The notes under the pieces are model-generated. The model saw nothing but the letters and a program-made list of their open reading frames with translations, had not been told where the DNA came from and did no database searches. Shown piece after piece: positions 57,628 through 64,000 of a stretch of DNA of 64,000 bases; position 1 is the first letter of the stretch; each line of letters opens with the position of its first letter. This DNA comes from a virus. A program made the translations under genes and the position numbers. The stretch covers positions 34,595 through 98,594 of IMG/VR virus record IMGVR_UViG_3300042894_005140; one strand, written 5' to 3'.

Positions 57628-58821
57628 TTAATAAATATCCAAAAGTTTATTAACTGACATAATTACTTGATCTGGAGTAATAGTTTTAGTACATTCAAAT
57701 TGGCGAGGGGTATCTTTATGGTCTGGACACCATTCCCAGTCGCCTGGATCTAACCATTTGCGGTTAAAACATCCTTTACATGTTTTAGGATCTTCAGGAT
57801 AAACACGTTCACATTCCTGGAATTCAGTATATGGATGGCTAAATCCTGAAATCATAATTGTAGGTGTGTTTAAAGACCAGGATAACCAACTTAATCCACT
57901 ACCTACACCAATAAACATTTTAGCATCCCTAATATCAACCATTCTGTCTTGTAATGGTAAATCTCCAGTTTTATTAATTACACCTGTTAAAGTACCTCCT
58001 AGTTTAGAGTCATGCCATTCATCACCTAAAGGCTCTTGAGTAAGCATTACTACTTTATAACCTTTATCATTTAAATAATCAATAACAGTTTGCCATCCTC
58101 CTTTATAATTCCAATACTTAGCATGGGCTGAAGCATGAGGAGCAATAACAACATAATCACCTTTAATATCTGTTTTTGTTTTAGGTGAGTTTATAATAGG
58201 TTTAACTTCAGAGTATTTTAACCCTAAAATTTCACTTGCTGTTTGTTGTAAAGGATATTTTTTAAAGTCAATTGGTATCTTATCAAATATAACTTTTTTA
58301 TCATCATAAAACCAACCAAGATTATACATTGCATAAAGGTTATCTACTTGAGAACCAGGTTTTACAAACTCAATATGTGGGTAATTTCCTTCAAACCATT
58401 CATTGTGGAATGTAGAACAAATTACATCACACATAAATGTTTTTCTAAATTCTTCAATGTAAGGGAACCATGCTAAAGTATCACCCATAGCCCCAGAATC
58501 AATGTGTATATAAACGCGTTTATCTTTTACACACCAATCATGATCAAATACTAAATTGTTGTTACTATAAACTTCTATACGCCAATTAACACAATATTTA
58601 ATGTTGGTACGAGTCCACATATTGTTATTAATTGTACTTTCATGTAATACACGATTTGTTTTTTTATTAATAAATTTAACTTTATATTCTTGTTCTGATG
58701 GTCCTAAAACTTCTAAGAAAGCACCATTAACAAAATTAACATTAAAAGTGTTTTGTGGTTTTTTGTTTTTAATATTTAATATTTTAGTATTACTATATTC
58801 TTTAACCAATATGTCTTTCAT
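57628..58821 (-). CDS. BAHT/TibC-like O-heptosyltransferase family glycosyltransferase with iron finger
   Basis: 397 residues. The GT-B core resembles GT9 heptosyltransferases ('YIHIDSGAMGDTLAWFPYIEEFRK', 'YVVIAPHASAHAKYWNY', 'VDIRDAKMFIGVGSGLSWLSWSLNTPTIMISGF' in parts). The C-terminal segment has four cysteines, Cys348-x2-Cys351-x13-Cys365-x11-Cys377, in 'CKGCFNRKWLDPGDWEWCP...RQFEC'. This cysteine-rich tail is the iron-finger hallmark of the bacterial autotransporter heptosyltransferase (BAHT) family, whose members (TibC, Aah) glycosylate adhesin beta-helices on serines. A repeat-rich phage fibre would be an analogous target. Its end overlaps the GT4 gene start by 20 bases. Confidence 0.85.
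   Translation of the reverse strand: MKDILVKEYSNTKILNIKNKKPQNTFNVNFVNGAFLEVLGPSEQEYKVKFINKKTNRVLHESTINNNMWTRTNIKYCVNWRIEVYSNNNLVFDHDWCVKDKRVYIHIDSGAMGDTLAWFPYIEEFRKTFMCDVICSTFHNEWFEGNYPHIEFVKPGSQVDNLYAMYNLGWFYDDKKVIFDKIPIDFKKYPLQQTASEILGLKYSEVKPIINSPKTKTDIKGDYVVIAPHASAHAKYWNYKGGWQTVIDYLNDKGYKVVMLTQEPLGDEWHDSKLGGTLTGVINKTGDLPLQDRMVDIRDAKMFIGVGSGLSWLSWSLNTPTIMISGFSHPYTEFQECERVYPEDPKTCKGCFNRKWLDPGDWEWCPDHKDTPRQFECTKTITPDQVIMSVNKLLDIY
57631..57638 (-). promoter_or_regulatory. late-type motif before the 248-residue virion gene
   Basis: Minus-strand ATATTTAT ends 6 bases before the ATG at 57624, giving a leaderless transcript. It lies inside the last codons of the heptosyltransferase-like gene. 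Confidence 0.4.
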
Positions 58822-59749
58822 ATAAATTTATTAATTCAGCAGAACGATTTAACCAGGACAATTTTTCAGCGGTTTGTAAAGATAATTTCCTGTAGTCATT
58901 ATATTCATTTATGATTGTATCTAACCCACGTAACATTTCTTGTAAATCACGAGGTGATCTCCATAACCCATGGAATGTAGTTTCTTCTTCAATCCATCCA
59001 AGTATAGGTAAACCACAAGCTGCTGCCTCTAATATAGTTAAATTAGGATGACCTGCTTCTAATTCTGATGGGTGTAAAAAGATTGTATGTGAGTTATAAA
59101 GTTGTCTTAATTGTTCATTAGACGGCTCAGTTAAAATACTTAACTTAGGATAACCAAATATCCAAGGATTGTCATTAAACCAATTTTCATTATTTTTTGG
59201 ACCAGCTATTGTGATAGGTAAATTAGAAGCCATAGCTACTTTAATACCTAATTCAAATCCTTTTCTATCATAAGAACCATATCCACCTAAACCATTATTT
59301 GCTAACATTAATAAACTATGATAAACAGGTGTTGTATCATTTGGTTTAAATGTATCTGTATTTACTCCATGAGAAAAATAATGCACATTAGGCAATTCAA
59401 AATAATCAACTAAATAACGAGCAGGTACTAAAGAAAAAATAGATTTTTCCATAGCCTTTCGATTTTGTTTATAAACATCTGAGTCTTTACCGTAATGGTA
59501 AGCATGGTGGTCATGATGCTGGAAGATATAAGGTATGCCTTTGTCTGCTAATTCTAGGGCTAAGTTAGCAACATGAACCATTACTAAATCATAATCTCCT
59601 TTTTTAATTTCATTAGCCCATTTTATATCTACTTCATGACCTAATTCTTTTAAATTGCATGTAAATTCCCATACAATTTTTTCTATTGCTCCCCATGTGG
59701 GTGGAGGAATTGGTATTCCACATCCTGGATTTACTTGGCAGATTTTCAT
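58802..59749 (-). CDS. glycosyltransferase, GT4 (GT-B) family
   Basis: 315 residues. 'KICQVNPGCGIPIPPPTWGAIEKIVWE' is the GT4 N-terminus with its glycine loop. 'YDRKGFELGIKVA', 'LPITIAGPKNN', 'LYNSHTIFLHPSELEAGHPNLTILEAAACGLPILGW' (in parts) hold the donor-binding Glu motif (E-x7-E form). Shorter than most GT4 (about 370). Neighbour of the heptosyltransferase-like and GT2 genes. Confidence 0.9.
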   Translation of the reverse strand: MKICQVNPGCGIPIPPPTWGAIEKIVWEFTCNLKELGHEVDIKWANEIKKGDYDLVMVHVANLALELADKGIPYIFQHHDHHAYHYGKDSDVYKQNRKAMEKSIFSLVPARYLVDYFELPNVHYFSHGVNTDTFKPNDTTPVYHSLLMLANNGLGGYGSYDRKGFELGIKVAMASNLPITIAGPKNNENWFNDNPWIFGYPKLSILTEPSNEQLRQLYNSHTIFLHPSELEAGHPNLTILEAAACGLPILGWIEEETTFHGLWRSPRDLQEMLRGLDTIINEYNDYRKLSLQTAEKLSWLNRSAELINLYERHIG

Positions 59750-59751
59750 TT

Positions 59752-60360
59752 TTAATTATGTACAAATAAACACTTATCTATAAAATATGGAATTAACTCA
59801 TGTTTCATATTTTCTACTAATATTCCATCAGCTGCTGCTTCATGTTTATCTATTGAATATTTTTTTATAACTTCACTTTTTGTAGTAAATTGACCAAAAT
59901 CAATATAACTATGTTGGATTTTAGGAATAAAATGTCCATAATCTTTTTTATTATGACTATGAATATTACTATATTTTCCTAAAATCATTTCCCAATATAC
60001 AAAATTTACTTCAGGATTCCTAGTAATTGCTAGATTAATTTCTTCAAGCAAAATAGGCATAAAGTAATTATCATCATTAGTATGGATAATCCAATCACCG
60101 GTTGCTAATTGGGTACCTACTTCTCTGCTATGATGACCCCAATGGCCGTGTCTTATTTCTGTATTTGTATATTTAAATCTAGGATCTTTAAGATAATCTT
60201 CTAATTGATTTTTATGATTATTATTAAAACCATCATGCACTAAAATAACTTCCCAATTACTATAAGTTTGACAAACAATACTTTGAAGATTACATTTAAG
60301 CAAGTGTGTTTGTTCCCAACATGGAATAATAAAACTAAATTTTGTTTTTTCTATTTTCAT
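59752..60360 (-). CDS. glycosyltransferase, GT2 (GT-A) family, short
   Basis: 202 residues. 'KFSFIIPCWEQTHLLKCNLQSIVCQTYSNWEVILVHDG' (in parts) and 'QLATGDWIIHTNDDNYFMP', with the DDN metal site, are GT2 hallmarks. It lacks the usual C-terminal extension but keeps the catalytic domain. Gap of 2 bases on each side in the island. Confidence 0.88.
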   Translation of the reverse strand: MKIEKTKFSFIIPCWEQTHLLKCNLQSIVCQTYSNWEVILVHDGFNNNHKNQLEDYLKDPRFKYTNTEIRHGHWGHHSREVGTQLATGDWIIHTNDDNYFMPILLEEINLAITRNPEVNFVYWEMILGKYSNIHSHNKKDYGHFIPKIQHSYIDFGQFTTKSEVIKKYSIDKHEAAADGILVENMKHELIPYFIDKCLFVHN

Positions 60361-60362
60361 AG

Positions 60363-62354
60363 TTAATATAAAGTTAAGACTCCGTTTTTAGGTAATTGAT
60401 TTTCAATATAATATTCATCAACTATTATTTTTTTATTTTCTATTTGAGTTTGATCATGTATATCATAAGATGAATAAACTATAATGTATGTTTTTTTAGG
60501 ATCAAACATAACTTGTCTAAACCAAGCTATTTTATGTAAAACATTTACTGTTTCTTCAAAAAGCATATTCTCATCTTCGTAAACTGTAATGTTAATATTT
60601 CTACTATCAGTTGAATTAGCGATATTTAAAAACACGGCAAATTGGTCTGGATGTTCTTTAATAGGTAGTACTGAAAAATATTCTACTCGGGAGTAATCTT
60701 TATGGGTAAAATTATCTTTTACTAATTTAGTAAATTCAGATTCTTCTTCCCAATATATTTTATCAGCATCTTGATTAAAAGTATGGTATGTTAAATTTTC
60801 TAATCCGTTAGATTCACTACCCCATTTTACCATTAATGAATCATATTCTTTAGATGTTTTAATAGGTAAAAAATGATCTAAATAAAATTGAGGTTTAGTA
60901 GCTAAAAAATAAGTAATAACTGTATTGCCTTCTAGTTCTTTTCTTAAACCAACATATGCTTGTTTATTATTTAATATTAAAGATACATTGTCGATATAAG
61001 AAGCATTTTCTAAAATATAATCATAATTTAAAAAGAATATTTTTTTAATACCTAAACTATTAGCTAATGAAGCTGCATTGTAATAATTAGTATACACAGA
61101 TGGTCCATGATAAACATCATTGTTTTCTCCAGATAACATCAAATCTACTCTCCAACTACTATAATCAAACCAAGTATAACTATAGAATGTATGTTTAGTT
61201 AAAAGATTATTATTATCATAGATACAATAATCAACTATTTCTTGCAGTTCTTTAGGAATTGGTAAGTGTGATGTTAATATAATTTTTCTACCTGTTTTCT
61301 TTAAAGACTCAATACATTCTTTAGTTGTTTCAACTATAGAGTTTAAAATTGGGTAGGTTGAAACTACTATTGCTTCTTCTTCAGTTTTAGGTAAATTAGA
61401 ATAATATAAAGTAGATTCAATTAAACTTAAATTATAACTAAAATCAGTAAAGTCTAAGTAATTTACATTATAATCATCCCAATAATTAAGATATACAGGT
61501 AGGTTATATATTAAAACAGGTATTTGATATGAAACTGCTTCTCTAATTACTAGAGGCATTGTTTCTTTATCATTGTTTGTGCCCCTGGATGTAAATAGGA
61601 ATAGATCCATTGCTTGATAAAAAGCATCTACATCTGTTCTTTCATTCCACCAAGTTAAATTATTGGGTTTGTTTTTCATTAACGGTTCCCAATAATGTCT
61701 AAAGTTGTCGGCTTGATTACCTACACAATGGAACTCATATTGAGGTAACGCTTTAGCATATTCAAAAAACTCAGCTTGGTTTTTACGGGGAGTAAATAAT
61801 CCAATATGAAGAATATGTTTTTTATTAGGATCTAATCCTAATTTTTGTAGTGCCCCTGTTCTATCCGGTCTTTCAATATATTCAATAGGATATTCAACTA
61901 ATACTTTAGGAATGTCTATATCTTTATATTGATTAATCTGCCATTGTGATACAAACATAAACTTATCCGGGAAAAATTTCTTCTGAGTTGTGTCATAAGA
62001 TGAGTCATGAGATGTTTCTACAATTTTATACTTTCTGTCTTGAGTATAAATTTGCTCAGCTATCTTACTATCCATAAAAAACTCAGGTATTTCCTCTAAA
62101 TGAATAATATCGGGTTGGATATTATTAATAATATTGATTAATTGCTGTTTATTATCGTCTAATGTGTAGAACTTTTCAGGGGCAACTAACTGCGTTATCT
62201 TATTGCGAGTCACTACTAATATACCACCAGTACAATCAACCCATTCAACTAAATAAATATCATAACTATTTTTTAATAGTTCAATTTTTTTAGCTAAATA
62301 TTGAGGTAATCCTCCTGTCGATAAATGAGGCGCTACATATAGTAGTTTCTCCAT
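60363..62354 (-). CDS. GT4 glycosyltransferase fused to a second uncharacterised domain
   Basis: 663 residues. The first ~335 form a GT4 enzyme: 'KLLYVAPHLSTGGLPQYLAKKIELLK', 'PNKKHILHIGLFTPRKNQAEFFEYAKALP' and 'LFLFTSRGTNNDKETMPLVIREAVSYQIPVLIYNLP' (in parts). The last ~320 ('EEAIVVSTYPILNSIVETTKECIESL', 'TSHLPIPKELQEIVDYCIYDNN', 'ANSTDSRNINITVYEDENM') read like a second GT-A-like domain followed by a beta-sandwich. The two-domain form suggests one protein adds two sugars or binds its substrate itself. First gene transcribed in the island after the coiled-coil gene. Confidence 0.8.
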   Translation of the reverse strand: MEKLLYVAPHLSTGGLPQYLAKKIELLKNSYDIYLVEWVDCTGGILVVTRNKITQLVAPEKFYTLDDNKQQLINIINNIQPDIIHLEEIPEFFMDSKIAEQIYTQDRKYKIVETSHDSSYDTTQKKFFPDKFMFVSQWQINQYKDIDIPKVLVEYPIEYIERPDRTGALQKLGLDPNKKHILHIGLFTPRKNQAEFFEYAKALPQYEFHCVGNQADNFRHYWEPLMKNKPNNLTWWNERTDVDAFYQAMDLFLFTSRGTNNDKETMPLVIREAVSYQIPVLIYNLPVYLNYWDDYNVNYLDFTDFSYNLSLIESTLYYSNLPKTEEEAIVVSTYPILNSIVETTKECIESLKKTGRKIILTSHLPIPKELQEIVDYCIYDNNNLLTKHTFYSYTWFDYSSWRVDLMLSGENNDVYHGPSVYTNYYNAASLANSLGIKKIFFLNYDYILENASYIDNVSLILNNKQAYVGLRKELEGNTVITYFLATKPQFYLDHFLPIKTSKEYDSLMVKWGSESNGLENLTYHTFNQDADKIYWEEESEFTKLVKDNFTHKDYSRVEYFSVLPIKEHPDQFAVFLNIANSTDSRNINITVYEDENMLFEETVNVLHKIAWFRQVMFDPKKTYIIVYSSYDIHDQTQIENKKIIVDEYYIENQLPKNGVLTLY

Positions 62355-62372
62355 AACCTTTGTTAAATAAAA

Positions 62373-62651
62373 TTAGAATGAAGCTACTTTGGTATTTTCA
62401 ACTTCAGTAGGGATAAATTCACCACTTTCAATGTTGATAGTACCAGCACCATACTTGTCAGAAAGAGTTTTACCCATTTCAGATTCTTCTTCTTTTAAAT
62501 CATTAAAGAATTTAACAAGTTCAGTTTCTCTAGCTTCAAGTTGCAATTTAGCAATTCTAAGATTACCAAATTCATTTACAAGAGCAGTGTTTTTTTGTTG
62601 GATTTCTTTAAGAGCGTCAATCTCTTTTTTAGTTAATTTTTTTGTAGCCAT
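62373..62651 (-). CDS. small coiled-coil virion-associated protein (paralog B)
   Basis: 92 residues: long heptad helix from residue 5 to about 68, then 'LSDKYGAGTINIESGEF'. Paralog of 41005-41256. Preceded by a late motif 28 bases upstream, after the fibre gene. Function unknown. Confidence 0.65.
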   Translation of the reverse strand: MATKKLTKKEIDALKEIQQKNTALVNEFGNLRIAKLQLEARETELVKFFNDLKEEESEMGKTLSDKYGAGTINIESGEFIPTEVENTKVASF

Positions 62652-62679
62652 AAATTTATTTTAATAACAGTTTATATCA

Positions 62680-62687
62680 ATAAATAT
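62680..62687 (-). promoter_or_regulatory. late-type motif before the coiled-coil gene and glycosylation island
   Basis: Minus-strand ATATTTAT (in CATATATTTATTGATATAAA) 28 bases before the ATG at 62651, in the gap after the collagen-like fibre gene. Confidence 0.4.
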
Positions 62688-62717
62688 ATGAAAAATAATT
62701 TAAATATCCAAACTATC

Positions 62718-64000
62718 TTAGAAAACACCAGTAATTATTCCTCCTACAACATTTATGTTTTGAGTTCCTGGAGGGTTCATTGGGATGTTTATAACTCCAG
62801 TATATCCAGGAGCTGCTCCTATAGAATATCCAGTTGAAGCATTAATTTGACCAGAAACATCTAGAGGATATCCGGGAGATGCTGTACCAATTCCTAATCT
62901 ACTATTTGTAACATCAGCATATAGGAAAGATACACTTTGTATTTGAGTTGTACTTGTAGTTCTAACTAGATAATCAGGTTGATTAGTAAACGTACCACCA
63001 CTAATACCAGAAGTACCATTAAATGATAAACCTGAAGTACCAGCTGAACCGCTTGTACCTGAAGTACCGCTTACTGCAGATAAACCAGCAGCCCCTGCTA
63101 TACCTGAAGTACCAGAGCTACCGGATGTGCCTGATGTGCCTGAAGTTTGAGACGCTCCTGAAGCTCCTGCCGCTCCAGAAGTACCATTTGATCCATTCGT
63201 ACCTGAAGTTCCTGAAGTGTTAGAAGATCCTGAGGCTCCTGCTGTTCCGTTTGAACCTGCTGAACCTGAAGTGCCAGAAGTATTTGATAAACCACTTGCT
63301 CCTGCTAGTCCTGAAGTACCACTTGAGCCTGAAGAACCACTTGAGCCTGAAGTACCAGAAGTGTTTGAGGATCCAGAAGGACCGGCTGTACCATTTGATC
63401 CTGTTGAACCACTAGAACCAGCAGTACCTGATGTGTTTGAAGATCCTGAAGGGCCAGCGGTTCCATTAGAACCTGTTGAACCTGAAGAACCACTAGTTCC
63501 TGATGTACTTGATACACCTGAACCACCATCTACTCCTGATGTACCTGTACTTCCAGACGAACCACTTGAGCCAGATGTTCCTGAAGTATTAGATGAACCT
63601 GAAGGGCCTGCGGTTCCATTTGAACCTGTAGATCCGCTTGAACCTGAAGTGCCAGAAGTGTTAGATGAACCTGATGGACCTGCTGTACCATTTGATCCTG
63701 TTGATCCAGAAGAACCAGATGTTCCTGATGAACTTGAAGAACCAGAAGCGCCTGCTGTACCGTTAGATCCTGATGAACCTGAAGTACCAGAAGTGGCACT
63801 TACTGCTGAAAGACCAGCAGCACCTGCTATACCAGAAGTACCTGAAGAACCGGATGTACCACTTGTTCCTGAGGTTGTTGAACTTCCAGAGGCACCTGCT
63901 GTTCCATTAGAACCAGTTGAGCCAGAAGTTCCAGAAGTATTAGAAGAGCCTGAAGCTCCAGCCGTTCCATTAGAACCAGTAGAACCACTAGTACCTGATG
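62718..64000 (-). CDS. collagen-like tail fibre protein (5' end beyond window)
   Basis: At least 427 residues; stop TAA at 62718-62720, and the frame is open to the window edge. Most of it is a collagen-like G-x-y region rich in Thr, Ser and Ala, for example 'GTSGSTGSNGTAGASGSSNTS' (21 residues, 63 bp), repeated many times with the Gly of every seventh triplet replaced by Asn, Thr or Ala. The C-terminus is non-repetitive: 'QPDYLVRTTSTTQIQSVSFLY', 'NSRLGIGTASPGYPLDVSG' (the usual fibre tip preamble) and a final Gly/Val-rich 20 residues. It likely forms a triple-helical shaft with a receptor-binding or assembly tip. Confidence 0.88.
   Translation of the reverse strand, partial: SGTSGSTGSNGTAGASGSSNTSGTSGSTGSNGTAGASGSSTTSGTSGTSGSSGTSGIAGAAGLSAVSATSGTSGSSGSNGTAGASGSSSSSGTSGSSGSTGSNGTAGPSGSSNTSGTSGSSGSTGSNGTAGPSGSSNTSGTSGSSGSSGSTGTSGVDGGSGVSSTSGTSGSSGSTGSNGTAGPSGSSNTSGTAGSSGSTGSNGTAGPSGSSNTSGTSGSSGSSGSSGTSGLAGASGLSNTSGTSGSAGSNGTAGASGSSNTSGTSGTNGSNGTSGAAGASGASQTSGTSGTSGSSGTSGIAGAAGLSAVSGTSGTSGSAGTSGLSFNGTSGISGGTFTNQPDYLVRTTSTTQIQSVSFLYADVTNSRLGIGTASPGYPLDVSGQINASTGYSIGAAPGYTGVINIPMNPPGTQNINVVGGIITGVF
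63050..64000 (-). repeat. 63-bp direct repeats encoding collagen-like triplets
   Basis: Imperfect tandem repeats, seven G-x-y triplets each, within the fibre gene. Plus-strand strings such as 'gaagtaccagaagt' and 'ccattagaacc' recur throughout. Prone to slippage, so fibre length may vary. Limits are approximate, and the array continues past the window edge. Confidence 0.75.

Noticed and set aside
63098-63799. Long minus-strand open frames rich in Gln, Val and Leu ('VLQVQQVL...') in the collagen region
   Set aside because: They are out-of-frame readings of the G-x-y repeat. The frame ending at 62720 is open through the whole region, has a sensible fibre-tip C-terminus and gives the collagen triplets.
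63050-64000. CRISPR-like regular repeats
   Set aside because: The repeats are in frame with a coding sequence, imperfect, have no spacers of constant size and no cas genes nearby.
1-64000. tRNA genes, integrase, lysis cassette or insertion sequences
   Set aside because: No cloverleaf, recombinase motif or terminal inverted repeat with a transposase was seen. The only peptidoglycan enzyme visible is the CHAP domain in the tail hub protein.

Overview
This window is a 64 kb piece of a large T4-like (straight contractile tail, myovirus) phage genome. Every gene I can support lies on the minus strand, so transcription runs from high to low coordinates. The T4 replication core is present: gp43, gp44, gp45, gp62, gp41, UvsX, gp32 and a FEN-type 5' nuclease. 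So are the T4-type tail sheath and tube. Three things point to a Bacteroidetes (flavobacterial-type) host: promoters with a TTTGG element and a TATATTTA element at fixed spacing (the Bacteroidetes -33 TTTG / -7 TAnnTTTG type), A/T-rich start regions that mostly lack Shine-Dalgarno sequences, and a block of small 'TAVEWL', 'LYTEEQ' and 'FVPYE.AL' proteins of a kind I associate with Bacteroidetes phages. The AT-rich, dense, overlapping gene layout fits a lytic aquatic phage. The host assignment is inference.

Layout, low to high coordinates. 1-9.1 kb: a PD-(D/E)XK nuclease (cut by the window edge), clamp loader (gp62, gp44), a complete groES-groEL pair, sliding clamp gp45 and family B DNA polymerase gp43. 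9.2-11.5 kb: a dCTP deaminase/dUTPase-fold enzyme and a mosaic block of tiny accessory genes with copied N-terminal leaders. 11.6-12.2 kb: a free-standing HNH homing endonuclease. 12.3-19.2 kb: a 7-deazaguanine island (FolE, QueD, QueE, QueC and a DpdA-like DNA transglycosylase) mixed with a hypoxanthine phosphoribosyltransferase, two thioredoxin-fold proteins, an acyl-CoA thioesterase-like hotdog protein, a pyrimidine-dimer-glycosylase-like protein and an AT-hook protein. 19.2-29.1 kb: an EF-hand membrane protein, a B12-dependent class II ribonucleotide reductase, gp41 helicase, FEN nuclease, UvsX, gp32 and an unexpected second polymerase with a family A palm. 29.2-41 kb: tail and baseplate genes, namely a hub-like protein with a CHAP domain, a LysM/gp53-like protein, tape measure, tail-assembly-chaperone-like pair with a probable frameshift, tube and sheath. 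41-64 kb: an adhesin region of LamG-repeat, glycine-rich and collagen-like fibre proteins. Inside it sits a glycosylation/methylation island: four glycosyltransferases, one of them resembling the iron-finger autotransporter heptosyltransferases (BAHT/TibC), and two methyltransferases.

How the parts fit together: FolE, QueD, QueE and QueC would make preQ0 from GTP, and DpdA would exchange it for guanine in phage DNA, probably to escape restriction. HPRT, the dCTP deaminase-like enzyme and the class II RNR feed nucleotide pools. The chaperonin pair probably folds phage capsid or polymerase proteins. The glycosyltransferases embedded among fibre genes suggest that the fibres, or the host surface, are glycosylated. 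Eight host-type promoters with identical 18-nt spacing mark early/middle units, and a second motif (ATATTTAT without the upstream box) precedes most structural units. Some of these elements sit so close to the start codon that leaderless mRNAs are predicted. I saw no tRNA genes, CRISPR arrays, integrase, reverse transcriptase or insertion sequences, and no gene-free stretch longer than 300 bases.
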